From positions 3,038,001-3,102,000 of the forward strand of contig NC_051116.1 in the NCBI RefSeq assembly GCF_014839805.1: 64,000 nucleotides of DNA. Reading direction: 5' to 3'. Of this stretch, positions 22,701 through 33,037 are shown in pieces. The first letter of the stretch is position 1. Each line of letters starts with the position of its first letter. The stretch comes from Manduca sexta (lineage: Eukaryota; Arthropoda; Insecta; Lepidoptera; Sphingidae). Under the pieces are notes generated by a model. The model was not told the DNA's origin. It did no database searches and saw nothing but the letters and a program-made list of their open reading frames with translations. The translations under genes were made by a program, and so were the position numbers.

Positions 22701-25700
22701 TGCCACGCGTTCCATACATAACAGGGCTGATATTATTATTATATTATAATGCTTCAAACTTACTGTATCCCAGACTTCATCAGTGGATAGTGACAGATAG
22801 TTACGTTCACATATACAGTCTTATAACAAAATCGCAAAGCTATGCTTAGTTGAAACACAAATTGACTCGTTCAGGGCCCTTATTCTGTATGATAGTGTAA
22901 ACGCGTAACGCGGCCGTGTCATGTTATCTTCGAGAAATGTGCGTGGAATGGTATTCTGTAAGCCAAATTTCTATAGTCCTAAACATAATGCGTTGTGTTA
23001 CGTGCTTGTTACGCACTGTCAAAATAACGTGCGGGATAGAGAATAAGGCCCCAGCTGTAAGTCAAAACCCGCCTTGCTCTTAATAAGGTTTAAACTAGGA
23101 ACCGGTGATGTTTTGACAGCTATTTAAGCAATTCTTAATCACCTCTTAACGCTAAACTATTGGTGGCACGTGACAAAATAATTCGAGAACGCGAGATATA
23201 TCAAACATTGTATATATATATATATTTCTTTGGGCTTCACTTTGGCTAACATGAGACGCAGCTGGGACACTTCGCCGAGGCCTGATAAAGAAAAACAAAA
23301 ACATAGTTGGGTCATAAAACCAGTCCTGGATAGCACGTTTCAGGTCATATATTTTTTTTATAAATAAGCTTTTGCTCGCGGGTCTCTCGCGTGAAGTAGT
23401 TTTCAGAGATAAAAGTCTGATTTCATCAGTAAAAATATCTATAATACCATATACATTAAACAATGAGAGAAAAATATGTTATTAACAGTAAAAAAAACGT
23501 TTCAAATAATTGTTTGAAAACATCTATGAACTAGTACATATTATAAAAATAATTAAAAAGTGGTTACTTAGATATTTGTTTACATTATAATTATTTGTTC
23601 CCTCTACCTGTTATGAGGACAATAGCAATAAATGATCCTTATTGCTATCTTCAGTTTAATATCGAAAATTGACCAATCAGAAAATTTAGTTTGAAGTATT
23701 TGCAGTGGACTTATTATGATTGGTTCATTCTTAGGATCGATTCCAAAGGTTTAATTGAAATAAAACAATTTTTGCAGTTTTTGACGATATTGTTTAATTT
23801 TTATTTTTGTTATTTCTGTATTTTCTCACACACAGTCATTACAGAAATTTGCGAAGGCAACAATGTGGGGTAACAAATTTTTATTTCTATACATATGAAA
23901 CTGTTATTGATTTAATTAACTTAGCACTTTAGATTTAACATAGCTCAAATCTAAAGTGCTAGGTCCCACCCACACTAGGATTTCATATCATACCTCGTGA
24001 TTAGAATCGTCGGACTTCGCTCCCTCACACCTCTTGAGCGATAAAGGCTTAGAGGTTAAGATAATCGACGTAAGGTCAGCGAAAACATAAGAAATTACCT
24101 ATCCATATTACTCACTCTGTTAAATAAATAAAATAAAAAAATAATTTTAACAATAAATTAAACCGCCTTCAAACCAAAAAATAATTTTACATAACAGTTA
24201 TAAATATATTGGATACCAATTTTGGAGTCGGTGCCTAATTAATATTGCTAGTTAAGCTATATTTGTTGCATAATCCATCTATGAGCAACATTTCTTTCAA
24301 ATCAATTAAAAGGAGTACGTTCGCGTTTACTACTAACAAACATACACAGCGAAAGGTGTAAAGGACCAAGCACATGTATGGTGTTTCATCTTTTTCTTTA
24401 CTCTTTTTTCGGGGCAGGGAGTGTAATATATCCACATTTGACGAGCTATATGTAACAGGGGAGGAATTTGGGTAGTGTGCAGTTCACATATTTAAATATT
24501 TCCTTAATAGCTTCCATTTGCTGTGCTGCGGCGGTGCATTCATCTCCGGTGACGATCTGACTTGCTGATTTTGTACGCTGGCAGCACATTGTTTTCGTAT
24601 ATTTGTTAATGTATTTATCTAGCTTAACTAGCAATTTTAATTAGGCACCGACTCCAAAATTGGTATCCAATATATAACTGTTATATAAAATTATTTTTTA
24701 GTTTTGAGTGGTTTTTGAAGGCGGTTTAATTTTTTGTTAAAATTATTTTTAATTTTTGCTTTTTTGTGTTAGTAAAAAATAAACCGTCTCAATGGCATAG
24801 TTGTGTTTCGCTCACGATGCGACTATGGCGCTGAGGAGTTACACCTCTGAGTACCACTGAAAACGGGAAAAGGTGTGATGCTATATATGTCTGTATGTAA
24901 GAAATAGAGTCAACTAAACCCAACGCAAAAACACAACTAATGTGTTTCCGTACGCAATACGACTATCGCGCTGAGGAGTTACACCTCTGAGTACCACTGA
25001 AAAGGGGAAAGGTGTGATGCTATATATATGTATGTAAGAAGTAGATTCAAGGAAACCTAACGCAAAAACACAACTGATATATTTCGATCTTACTACAACT
25101 ATCGCGCTGTGGTGTTACATCTCTGCCTACCCCTAAAAAGGGGGAAAAGGTGTGATGCTATATACATATATGTATGTATGTAAGAAGTAGAGTCAATTAA
25201 ACCCAACCCAAAAACACAACTGATATGTTTCACACACAGTACGACTATCGCGATGAAATGTTACGCCTCTGCCTACCCATGACACGTGGAAAAGGTGTTA
25301 TGCTACATGTATAAGTATGTGAGAAGTACAGTCAACCAAACTCAATGCAAAAACATAACTAAATACGACACAGGAAAGCTTAATTCGCGATTTCGTTTTC
25401 TTGGACGACATAATTATTCTAGTTTTTTTTTTATTTTAAAACCAAACTACCGAAGCGATCTTGAAAAAAAAATTATGGGACCAATCTGGAGAGAAATTGT
25501 TTCGAATAAAAAAAAGAATTTTCCGAATTGGTTTATAAATGAGCGAGTTCTAGGGTAACAAACATACAAAAAAAATCACGTCGAATTGATAACCTCCTCC
25601 TTTTTTGAAGTCGGTTAAAAATCAGTTTATTACCTTATCTAGTTACAAATCAAACTCCGCCGTTTAGTTAGACATGAGTAGTATACTAGAACAGGTCCGA

Positions 25701-28700
25701 ATATAAGGTGTTTTAGAATATTACGCGGCACCTATTCCACTATTGGGTTACATCTTTAGAAATAAAGACACTATGGAAAAACAAATGGTCGAAATTTTAG
25801 CAACTGTATTATCCAATAAGTTTGAGATTGGTTAGAATTTGGTCAAAATAAAAAACATGAATCATTTTCAGCGATAAAATTATTCAACCCTAATTGATAA
25901 TGGATGTTCCGCGATGGCAGTGAAGCTTTTTAGTATGATGATCACATTTTTATACGAATCCATTCATATATTATTCTTGTACGAATTATCTTATGAACAA
26001 CTTTCATCTGCAGATTAAGAATTAGTCCCAAATACATGTGCGTCAATATTTTTTATGAAAAATATTTTTTACTTTTTTATATCATAATTTAGTTTTAATT
26101 AAGATTTGATAATTATTTATCGACAATCTTGCCTCCGACCCAAACTTACCCCAACATTAATGGCTTCTTATCAACTGGTGGTGCAACACGGTGTCGCAAA
26201 TTAGGGACAATAGTCAATCAATAAATATCAATAATCAACATGTCATGACCAAAGATAATATTGATAAAAAGATCCATCGGAATTGAGGACAAACTTGTTT
26301 TCGCGTGTAATGTGGGACGAACGTCATCGGTCATCGAAAACAAATTAAGGGTCCGATTAGAGGATCTTTAGGGCGGTAGGTAATTCGACGACGGGTGTCG
26401 ATTCCCCGCGGTTTGGGACAAGGGATTGTAAAGATTTTAGAAGTTTTAATTACCACGAATGAATGATGTGGGAAATTGAACTTCTTTTCTATAGTTTAGT
26501 TTCCCTAATACCTTAGTATTTCCCAAAATAAATCTACGTATCGAAATAATATGATTTTTTGTCTCTTTTATTTTTTCTGTATTAATACATTCATTTTATA
26601 TAGTATTTCAAAGAACAAATGTATTAATACAAACAAAAGTAAATACAGATGATACAAAAAAAATCGTTACATACCAACACTTGTTTTGAGAAATACCCAA
26701 CTTTGTTTTATATACTAATACTGGGATAATTTAAGCCTGAATCCACCACGCTGCCTTAGTCGAGCTGGCTTTTTTATACAAATAAATAACAATACAAGCA
26801 AGCCTTTCACTTAACAAACGCGACGATCGCTCATAAAATAACCTTTCGAAATTTGTAAAACTGTGCGCGATCCGTACATTGTCGCGTGGAATCCAAATTG
26901 TACAAAATATAGGCCCTGATTGTTTACTCACGAGTGTCAGAGGTGAAACGTAATACACTTTACTATATTTGATAATGGCGCGTACTATGCTGACCCGCCT
27001 CCCAATGAACCCGAAAATATTATGAACGTAAGCCATCTTATTTTCGATAAAAATCCGGTTTGTACTGGTTGAAATGATATGATTTTAGGCCCTTGGCAAA
27101 AATTCTTAGAAAATGTATTCTGCTTATTCAAAACCTTTAGGAAGTCTGGAGCAGTATTTTTTTTTTAATTGGTCACAGTCTTTTACTTATTTTTTTATTT
27201 ATTTATTACTCTTTATTGTACCAAACAGAAAAAAACGATGCAAAGAAGAAAAGAGAGACAAAAGGCACATGCACAAATGGCGGTCTTATCGCTCTAGGCA
27301 ATGTCTTCCAGACAACCATGGGATGGATATTAAAACGAGAAATAGGTAGTGCAGTGGATTATATTATATTAATAAATAAAAAAAAAATATTGATAAACAA
27401 TACATAATACATACATACAAAAGAAAACAAAAACTTAAATAAATTTAATTATTTTTGTTATGGGGAAAATCCTCTTGGATTCCCGTCGTGCATATGCAAG
27501 ATGGAGTATGTCGGATATTTACCGACTAAAATTCCCATAGTGGTCTCTTTTAGCAGATTAGAATGACTCCGGGACTCGGCCCAAACACGCCGAAGCCATT
27601 CCCGTGCTAGCATTTTAAGCACGACTCGGGGGTTCATTACAGGTCCCCCGACAAAGCTATTTAGATGTCCAACCTGAGACTAATTTTTCTAATGATGTCT
27701 TATGTTTACGCGAATTTTAGACATTAAAATAAAACTAAGTTACGTATTTTGTCACGGTTTTATAGTATAATTTTCTCTTGACATTTCGTAGACTTTGCAG
27801 CCTTGGTGGTCACGGGGCGAACTGAGGTATCGGTCATCCGCAAGTCAAAGTTACAATATCTACCTAGATTTTACAATTGTACATTTATAAATAACCGCGA
27901 TATAATCCGTAAATAGTTTTATTACAATCACTTATATTATTTTACAATTAGAATATTTTCCACAAAGTAAAATTTTTAATAAACCGTTAATTTATTCCGA
28001 GTTAAATTCAATAATGCATACATATTCTATGATGAGAAAACTGTGGAAAAGGCATTCCTTTCAAATACTTTGTTCAAATCATCGAGCCAACCTATTCATA
28101 ATATTAAAAATATATCTAGAGTATTTAGCTTATATTTGAATTACTAGCAAACTAATCTCTACAAGATGCCTTTTTGGCAGTCTCCTTTCAGCATTTCGCT
28201 TTAACATACTTTGTGCATCCGACTCTGCCCGCGTTTAATAGTTTTCCGGGATAAACGTCCCGCTTTATTCCCGGGATAAAAATAGCATTTAGCACTCAGG
28301 AATAATATAGCTTCCTATTAGTAAGCAATTTTTTAAAATCAGTGCAATATTTCTAGAGATTACGGCATCCAAACAAAATATTAGTTTCATTGCCAACTTC
28401 AGTTCTTTACTTTTATATCTTATACAGCATCTTAATAGATGCTCGTTGCATTAATTGCGGAAAATATTAGTATTCTCTTTTAAACGATAAGATTAATAAA
28501 GATATAATCAATATTAGACATGCCAAGTGCCAACACATATCGATCACAATTGATTGTGACATTAATGCTTGTATGAGGAAAAATTAAAAAAAGAAAACGG
28601 GACGCAATGCAATCCTAATCTATCTTTATATATAAAAATGAATTCCTATTTCCCTTGGTCATGCCATCACGCATGAATGGCTGGACCAATTTCACTATAT

Positions 28701-31553
28701 TTGTTTTGTTGTGTTTGTTATTGTCAAGAGAAGGCTCACATAAAGAAAAAATTAAAAAAATTGCGCGGAGAATTAGAAAATTTATAAAAACTTAACGAAA
28801 ATATTAATTATATATAACTGTCAATTGTTTGAAATAACTGTCAGCGATTGACAGAATGCGCGCGGCAAATTCATAGTTAAGACGGGATAACGTCTGGTGG
28901 GTCAACTAGTCATTAATAAAAAATAGCTGTCTCCGGTATTTACCCATTGGTTTAGTGCTGAAGTACTAGCTAACCACTGAGCTAAAATCGAAGATTAGGA
29001 AAATTTTGTGCGTCAAATTTTTTTTTTATTGCTTTGAATGATAAGCCGGGCTTGCCTTTCGCCTGATGGTAAGCGATAGGACCGCCCATAAACAGTAATA
29101 TATAAGTTTTTCAAATTTTAAAATCGCGATATCTCGCTAATGGTGATGCGTACGAAAAAAAAATAACAATTGTTGTAGAGAATTGTATGATCTACAACTT
29201 TTGTCTGACCTATTTTTACGATAATACCTCCGTTTTAGAGGAGAATGGGAAAAACGGGAATTTTTTACCTTTGACCTTGAATAAAAAAATTTGCACACAT
29301 AGGATCGATGGGGACTTTTGACATTTTATTGGTTATGACATATTTAATGTCTATACCAATTTTCAGCTCTATGCGAATTTATCCTAACTTAAACGTTAAT
29401 TTGACTGGACTATAGTGCAAACTTAGCCTTACATATACCTAGCTGTCAAATTATAATATCACAGGCTTGAGATTTTCTCATAGTTCTGACCTATAATAGA
29501 CGTATGTTGCTTCTTGTAAAGTTTTCTGTTAAACTACAATAGTGTTGGTTACATGTTCATTAATGCAGCACCTGTAAAATTTTACTCTTTACTTATTTAA
29601 TGCGTAACTGTTTTCTGTTCACCTTGAATAAAAAAAATGTCTGCCAAGTTGAGAAAGCCTGGTTATATAAATGTGTATAATTTTGTTGTAGATCAACTTA
29701 TTGACCTGTCTGCTGTTCGTCATGTGCCTGGCAGTACTAGTCCGGGAAACGAACGCGCGACCTCCTTGGCTCGCTCCCAACAGCGGCGTCTTCACGGAGT
29801 CCGCAGAGTGTCACACAGACGTAAGATATTTATTTCAAATATACTAGTTTTTTAAACCGATGGGCTATATCGGGGAATTTCGTTCTTCTCATCATCAGTC
29901 ATTAAAGTCCACTGCTGAACATAGGCCTCTCCCAAAGATGTCCAGACGGACCTCTCGAAAGCGGCCTGCATCCAGCGTGTTTTTCCGACCTTTATCAAGT
30001 CGTCTGTCCACCTCGTGGGTGGACGTCCGACACTGCGCTTGCGGTACGTGGTCTCCACTCGAGAACCTTCTTGCCCCATCCGCCGTCAGTTCTGCGAGCT
30101 ATGAGCCCTGCCCACTGCCATTTTAGCTTGCTAATCCAATGCGCTATGTCAGTGACTTTCGTTCTTCTACGGATCTCTTCATTTCTGATTTGATCGTATA
30201 GAGTAACACTAAGCATAGCCCTCTCCATAACTCACTGGGTGACCGTGAGCCGTCGTAAGCGGCCCATAGGCAGAAGCCACGTTTCTTCTACCTAATAAAA
30301 ATCGCAGGAGGTCGCTGGATCAACATTTAGATACCCCAACATAACCGCTCAGTCGCCCCCCGCGAAGACTGAGCGGTAGTAATAAGGGACTTTCTCCAAT
30401 AAAACAAAAAAAAAAAAAGGAGGTCGCTGGATGCAGACCGCTTCTAATAGGTTGATGTGGTAATCTTTGGAGGAGGTCCGTGTTCAGCAGTGAACTACCT
30501 GCGGCTGATGATGATGTTGATCGATATTTGTAAAATTACAGCTAAGAAACAAGCTCACAATTTTACACTCTACTAAGAACAATTTACAATTGTAATTTAC
30601 TCAAGTGAAATATGACATCCTTTTACATATTATAAAACAAAGTCCCTCGCCACGTCTGTTTGTCTCTCAGTCTATCTGCCACAACTTAAAAAGTACCAAA
30701 CGGATTTCGATTAAATTTGTGTGGACATAATTTGAGACCCTGGGAAGGACATAGGCTACTCTTTATTTAGAAATATACATGAGTCTTTTATCCCGAATTT
30801 TTTTTTCGGTTGGTAGCCGCGAGAAATTTGTTATGGAGATAGTTTGAGGCCCTGATTAGCTACCGAAGCGAAGCTGTTAGGCGTCACTAGTAAGTTTATA
30901 TAATGATCTGATGGGATACATATGTATATTAGCATTTGGACCCATAGGTAAAGGAGTAATGTTACTTCCTACTAGTTACCAAAATCACTAGTTAAGTATT
31001 TGAAAATTGGTTAAAAAATAAAGCAGTTATTGATATTATGTGAAATATTGAACAGTGGGGCGTGATGGTATCGCGCTATCTCTTTCTCACATATGTAGCG
31101 TTATAGCCGATGCCTCTTGTTGACGTCATAGTTTACCATTAGTGTTATTTGACAGCTACCTCTTACACCAAATTTTGGATGACATATATTTTAAAAAAAA
31201 GAGGTCATCTACCCTATTAATAAACAATGCCATCTGATCATCATCACGTCAGGATCATAACTGTAGAAACGATTAAGTCGTTGCCACCATAGAAGAACGT
31301 CAACTCATCATCAATCAATCTATTCCTCTACATTATAATACTAGATAGAGTGTAAGTTACATACATTTTTATCAGTAATAATCAAATATGTTTTTTCTTG
31401 TTACAGGACGAGTTACTAGACCTCTGTCAACGTTGCGCTAAGCTCACAAAATCCAGACTAGCATACCCTGCCTGCTGTTCGACCGATTTGCAGGCCCGAA
31501 GATGGTGTTCCGACTACGTTTACTTCGGGCGAGGACAATATGATTTCTACTAA
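16775..31553 (+). CDS. Secreted six-cysteine peptide, 3 coding exons, 99 residues, family not identified
   Basis: Coding segments 16775-16798, 29692-29820 and 31407-31553 join in phase 0 at GT-AG introns of 12,893 and 1,586 bases. The start aaaATGg is in good context. Residues 1-30 form a signal peptide: a Lys at position 8, a hydrophobic LLTCLLFVMCLAVLV core, and likely cleavage after TNA at Ala30. The 69-residue mature part begins RPPWLAPNSGVF and has six Cys at 48, 58, 61, 74, 75 and 85 (C-x9-C-x2-C-x12-CC-x9-C), enough for three disulfides. It contains a dibasic Arg82-Arg83 and a YFGRG near the C-terminus that could be an amidation site. AATAAA follows at 31567-31572. Size and layout fit a neuropeptide, hormone or defence peptide, but I recognise no family. 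The intact signal peptide and three consistent splice phases make chance assembly unlikely. Confidence 0.7.
18080..18260 (-). repeat. RTE-type LINE tail repeat (inverted)
   Basis: 'gaaggttataggctttttat', 'cccgggaaaatatattgcgg' and 'acgcgggcgaagccgcgtgc' are the reverse complement of the 'cgcggcttcgcccgcgt ... cccgggataaa' tail. Lies in intron 1 of the secreted-peptide gene. Confidence 0.6.
18455..18650 (-). repeat. RTE-tail-related repeat (inverted)
   Basis: 'gtttgtttaaacgcgctaat', 'ctcaggaacttctggttaaa', 'aaaggttataggctatatca' and 'aacgttgcaaaagcggggaa' form a familiar lepidopteran dispersed block. Intronic. Confidence 0.55.
19065..19225 (-). repeat. RTE tail repeat (inverted)
   Basis: 'atttcgatgaaatttggtat', 'ggggatagtttaatatcctg', 'ggaaaggacata'-like spacing and 'cgagagaagtcgcgcgcaa'. 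It parallels 18080-18260 and 30630-30900. Confidence 0.55.
19435..19905 (+). pseudogene. Mariner transposase C-terminal half, 5' truncated, with a stop
   Basis: The frame ending at TAA 19850-19852 has the mariner catalytic pattern: YHDNAPAH, then 34 residues between the Asp of HDN and the Asp of PCDFFLFP (D34D), with PPYSPDLAP and KGRYAT, ending GDYFEGDKIDIHE. Upstream in the same frame, RQKRPNLWKNKN is followed by TAG at 19523-19525 where the family usually has Trp, so the copy is dead. The DNA-binding half is missing. The 3' end near 19880-19905 (cgcgatactttttgaacaca) resembles a mariner terminal repeat. Sits in intron 1 of the secreted-peptide gene. Confidence 0.85.
20275..20700 (+). repeat. 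Mosaic of RTE tail pieces
   Basis: 'gatactcgcggcttcgcaca', 'tgatagaaagcctttgtact', 'tcccgggatctcaaactatc' and 'caaaatcggttcagtagttc', ending 'gttacgttcaaatataatct'. The frames at 20191-20589 are repeat-derived. Confidence 0.5.
21005..21160. repeat. MITE family G (copy 1)
   Basis: 'cttaataaggtttaaactag', 'gatgtttttgacagttcttt' and 'taagcaattcttaatcacct', ending 'ttgtaagtaagactg'. Related copies: 22818-23165, 52165-52315 and 61569-61745. Confidence 0.65.
21537..21735 (+). repeat. RTE-type LINE tail repeat
   Basis: 'tatgcccgcggctccgcgca', 'tccgggataaaagtcccgct', 'gcttcctattagtgaaaaa' and 'gtagttcctgagataagcgg', ending 'tatgtattagtatagat'. Intronic. Confidence 0.7.
22818..23165. repeat. MITE family G (copy 2), interrupted by another MITE
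   Basis: The left part, 'cagtcttataacaaaatcgc ... cacaaattgactcgt', and the right part, 'cagctgtaagtcaaaacccg ... aattcttaatcacctctta', are continuous in copy 61569-61745. Here they are separated by 22874-23052. Confidence 0.65.
22874..23052. mobile_element. Nested MITE, ~179 bp, with inverted ends
   Basis: Begins gggcccttattctgtatga and ends gatagagaataaggcccc, near-perfect inverted ends. It holds GC-rich inner parts (acgcgtaacgcggccgtgtc, ttacgtgcttgttacgcact) and splits MITE family G exactly, so it inserted later. A 'cag' flank on both sides may be the target duplication. Confidence 0.7.
23160..23355 (+). repeat. Dispersed repeat family F (copy 2)
   Basis: 'gtgacaaaataattcgagaa', 'tttgggcttcactttggcta', 'aaaaacaaaaacatagttgg' and 'tggatagcacgtttcaggtc' match 8990-9240. 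This copy lacks the 45-bp palindrome. Confidence 0.6.
24131..25620. mobile_element. Composite element with long inverted repeat and internal tandem array
   Basis: About 110 bases at 24131-24242, including aaccgccttcaaa and ataccaattttggagtcggt, recur inverted at about 24636-24757 around a ~390-bp loop. A four-copy tandem array follows. The block closes at 25575-25618 with 'aattgataacctcctccttt' and 'ttttgaagtcggttaaa', whose last part is a diverged inverse of the opening aaccgccttcaaa. Termini plus an internal minisatellite suggest a Helentron-like or other rolling-circle non-autonomous element. Class not proven. Confidence 0.5.
24790..25365 (+). repeat. Tandem array, four units of ~137-145 bp
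   Basis: Each unit has 'acgactatcgcgctgaggag', a ttacacctctg block, 'gaaaaggtgtgatgctatat', 'gtatgtaagaagtagagtca' and 'aacgcaaaaacacaact'. Unit starts fall near 24822, 24961, 25098 and 25243. Divergence grows toward the last unit. Confidence 0.8.
27180..27385 (-). mobile_element. Non-LTR element 3' tail, inverted
   Basis: 'tttatttatttattactctt', 'tattgtaccaaacagaaaaa' and 'tggcggtcttatcgctctag' are the reverse of a tail ending in AATAAA units. The short + frames here are artefacts. Confidence 0.4.
27460..27690. other. GC-richer segment, possible non-LTR fragment
   Basis: 'tcccgtcgtgcatatgcaag', 'gactccgggactcggcccaa' and 'aggtcccccgacaaagctat' stand out from the AT-rich intron. All frames are broken. 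Probably an old LINE body, but no motif proves it. Confidence 0.3.
28218..28400 (+). repeat. RTE-type LINE tail repeat
   Basis: 'gactctgcccgcgtttaata', 'ttccgggataaacgtcccgc' and 'gcactcaggaataatatagc'. Intronic, same family as 21537-21735. Confidence 0.65.
28619..28909 (+). mobile_element. Non-autonomous Helitron (copy 1)
   Basis: Starts TC at 28619 after host A and ends CTAG at 28906-28909 before host T, the A|T insertion rule of Helitrons. A 3' subterminal stem (gacgggataacgtc) precedes the end. Nearly identical copies: 43880-44169 and 60112-60396. No Rep/helicase frame. Confidence 0.8.
29018..29101 (+). repeat. Repeat family A fragment (copy 3)
   Basis: 'ttattgctttgaatgataag', 'cctgatggtaagcgatagga' and 'ccgcccataaacagtaat'. 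It is only the first third of the family. Confidence 0.6.
29692..29820 (+). CDS. Secreted-peptide gene, coding exon 2
   Basis: Acceptor ttttgttgtag, donor GAC|gtaagat, 43 codons. Encodes the hydrophobic signal core and the N-terminal third of the mature peptide, including Cys48. It is GC-richer than its surroundings. Confidence 0.7.
29852..30228 (-). pseudogene. RTE-type LINE polyprotein C-terminus, frameshifted
   Basis: On the minus strand one frame reads IRNEEIRRRTKVTDIAHW, LKWQWAGLIARRTDGGWGKK and VLEWRPRT. A second frame then continues KRSVGRPPTRWTDDLIKV, RWMQAAFERSVWTSLGEAYV. This is the well-known end of lepidopteran RTE proteins. The switch of frame at about 30030-30060 marks a frameshift. 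It lies antisense, 32 bases after the donor of coding exon 2 of the secreted-peptide gene. Confidence 0.85.
30344..30377. repeat. GC-rich hairpin (11-bp perfect stem)
   Basis: accgctcagtc pairs with gactgagcggt across a 12-base C-rich loop. It sits between RTE fragments and is probably the 3' structure of a repeat rather than a host element. Confidence 0.6.
30415..30530 (+). mobile_element. Short RTE-like C-terminal fragment
   Basis: 'aggaggtcgctggatgcaga' and 'gtgttcagcagtgaactacc' resemble the RTE end in sense orientation, opposite to 29852-30228, after a poly-A tract. Confidence 0.35.
30630..30900 (-). repeat. RTE tail repeat (inverted)
   Basis: 'aaagtccctcgccacgtctg', 'accaaacggatttcgattaa' and 'gaccctgggaaggacatagg', ending in 'gctaccgaagcgaagctgtt'. 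In intron 2 of the secreted-peptide gene. Confidence 0.55.
31045..31200 (+). repeat. Dispersed repeat family H (copy 1)
   Basis: 'ggtatcgcgctatctctttc' then 'gtagcgttatagccgatgcc' and 'tgacgtcatagt' parallel 37640-37790 ('gatatcgctccatctctttc', 'cgcagcgtaatgcccgctaa'). It ends about 200 bases before coding exon 3. Confidence 0.5.
31407..31553 (+). CDS. Secreted-peptide gene, coding exon 3
   Basis: Acceptor ttcttgttacag; 48 codons and TAA. Encodes five of the six mature cysteines (LCQRCAKLTK, PACCSTD, RRWCSDYVYFG) and the C-terminus GQYDFY. Confidence 0.7.
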   Translation, partial: DELLDLCQRCAKLTKSRLAYPACCSTDLQARRWCSDYVYFGRGQYDFY

Positions 31554-31566
31554 CCACTCACCAAAC

Positions 31567-31572
31567 AATAAA
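31567..31572 (+). terminator. Polyadenylation signal of the secreted-peptide gene
   Basis: AATAAA 14 bases after the TAA. This implies a very short 3' UTR unless a later site is used. Confidence 0.4.
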
Positions 31573-31573
31573 G

Positions 31574-33030
31574 TTTGGACTGTTGAAGATTCGAGACTCG
31601 ACGCGAAATTTCGCATTTTAACGACTCAAATGTTTCCTTGGAAGTATTGGTGTAAATATGAGTTTTAAAAAACGAGACCAAATTCCGATGATTTTTTTGG
31701 ACTCAACGCGTAAGTATTTTACGTTTCTGGGTATATAGATGGAATATCGTACCTAATTTTTTCATTCTTTTTACAAGACACTAAATTGTGATAAAAATCA
31801 CATTAAAGTAAGTAGGTTATCAATAACCAAAAATGTAAGTTATCTACTTATAGATTTAGGAGTTAATACCTATAATTTGACATTGTATACCTTATCAGGA
31901 GGAAAAAGAGGTATCAATTCAAATGGGTTTATTATCTTAATATGCGGAAATCCAACTATTGTTTAGGAAGGATACCCAATGTATACTTACTATTTTAAAC
32001 TATTAAATATTTTATATTGAAATCAAATGACTGAAAGATTACAAATATTGAATAGAACAATTTTATTCCTAAAACGGGAATAACTATCACCCATTGAAAT
32101 TACAATCATTTCATGTGTTTATCTCTTAACATAAAATGCAATCTCCAATAGTCGCATGCTAAATAATACTGCAACAGACGCTATTTAGTTAAAATAAGTC
32201 GGATTACCAATAGATAGCAAAGAGATTTTCCAATAAGTAAAGCTGCACCCTCTAGATCTTTAATAGGATTTTGTCTCGAAAAGAAAGGAATATTTTACCA
32301 CCACGGAGAGTATAGAAAAAATCTATTTTTTCATGTTATAAACACAGACGCCTCGGCAACTTGGCAACACTGGTACCCCATTCAATGTATTTGCCACGCG
32401 CCTTTACTGATATAATTGCTAACATTAAGGTTAGATTATTTTTTTATTTATCGTTATAGTATTTCATAAATTTCCTCTACCGAGACAGCGAGACTTTCGA
32501 ACTTCGACCTTCTAGACCCCAAATTATCTCGCAAGGTCCGCTCAAATCCTTCGCTTACCGTAATAGATTGGTAATTTGTTTCCGATAATCCCCAGTTGCG
32601 GGCATAAGATAATTTTATTTATTAATAGATTACTTAATCAATCAACACATGGATTGACGTAGACATGAGCAGAATGTAAATTCTATTATTTAAAGCTATT
32701 CAGAGCTCATAAGTCGAATTTATAATTCACAAAGCGCTGAGAAGGAGTGCATGTAAGTACACTTGCACCCACCTACCCAAAAAAATCACAAAAAATATAT
32801 CATGGAATAAATCTGCAACAATTGAAACTATCGACTACAGAGGTTTTATAATAAAGTATTTTCAATAATCTGCGATTTTTGAATTAAAAAAAATAAATGT
32901 ATTAAGAAGTACAGTCCGTAGGTGCAGATGCACCTCCCTATAACTTATCTTGGCCCATGATAATTGAAATATAAAATCTTGTAAATTAAGACCACGTAAT
33001 GTAAAATCAACACGCACACTCAGACCTTTA
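31574..33030. other. Intergenic stretch, nothing recognised
   Basis: AT-rich sequence downstream of the secreted-peptide gene. No exon-like open frame with splice sites was found on either strand. Confidence 0.4.
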
Positions 33031-33037
33031 TCCTTGA

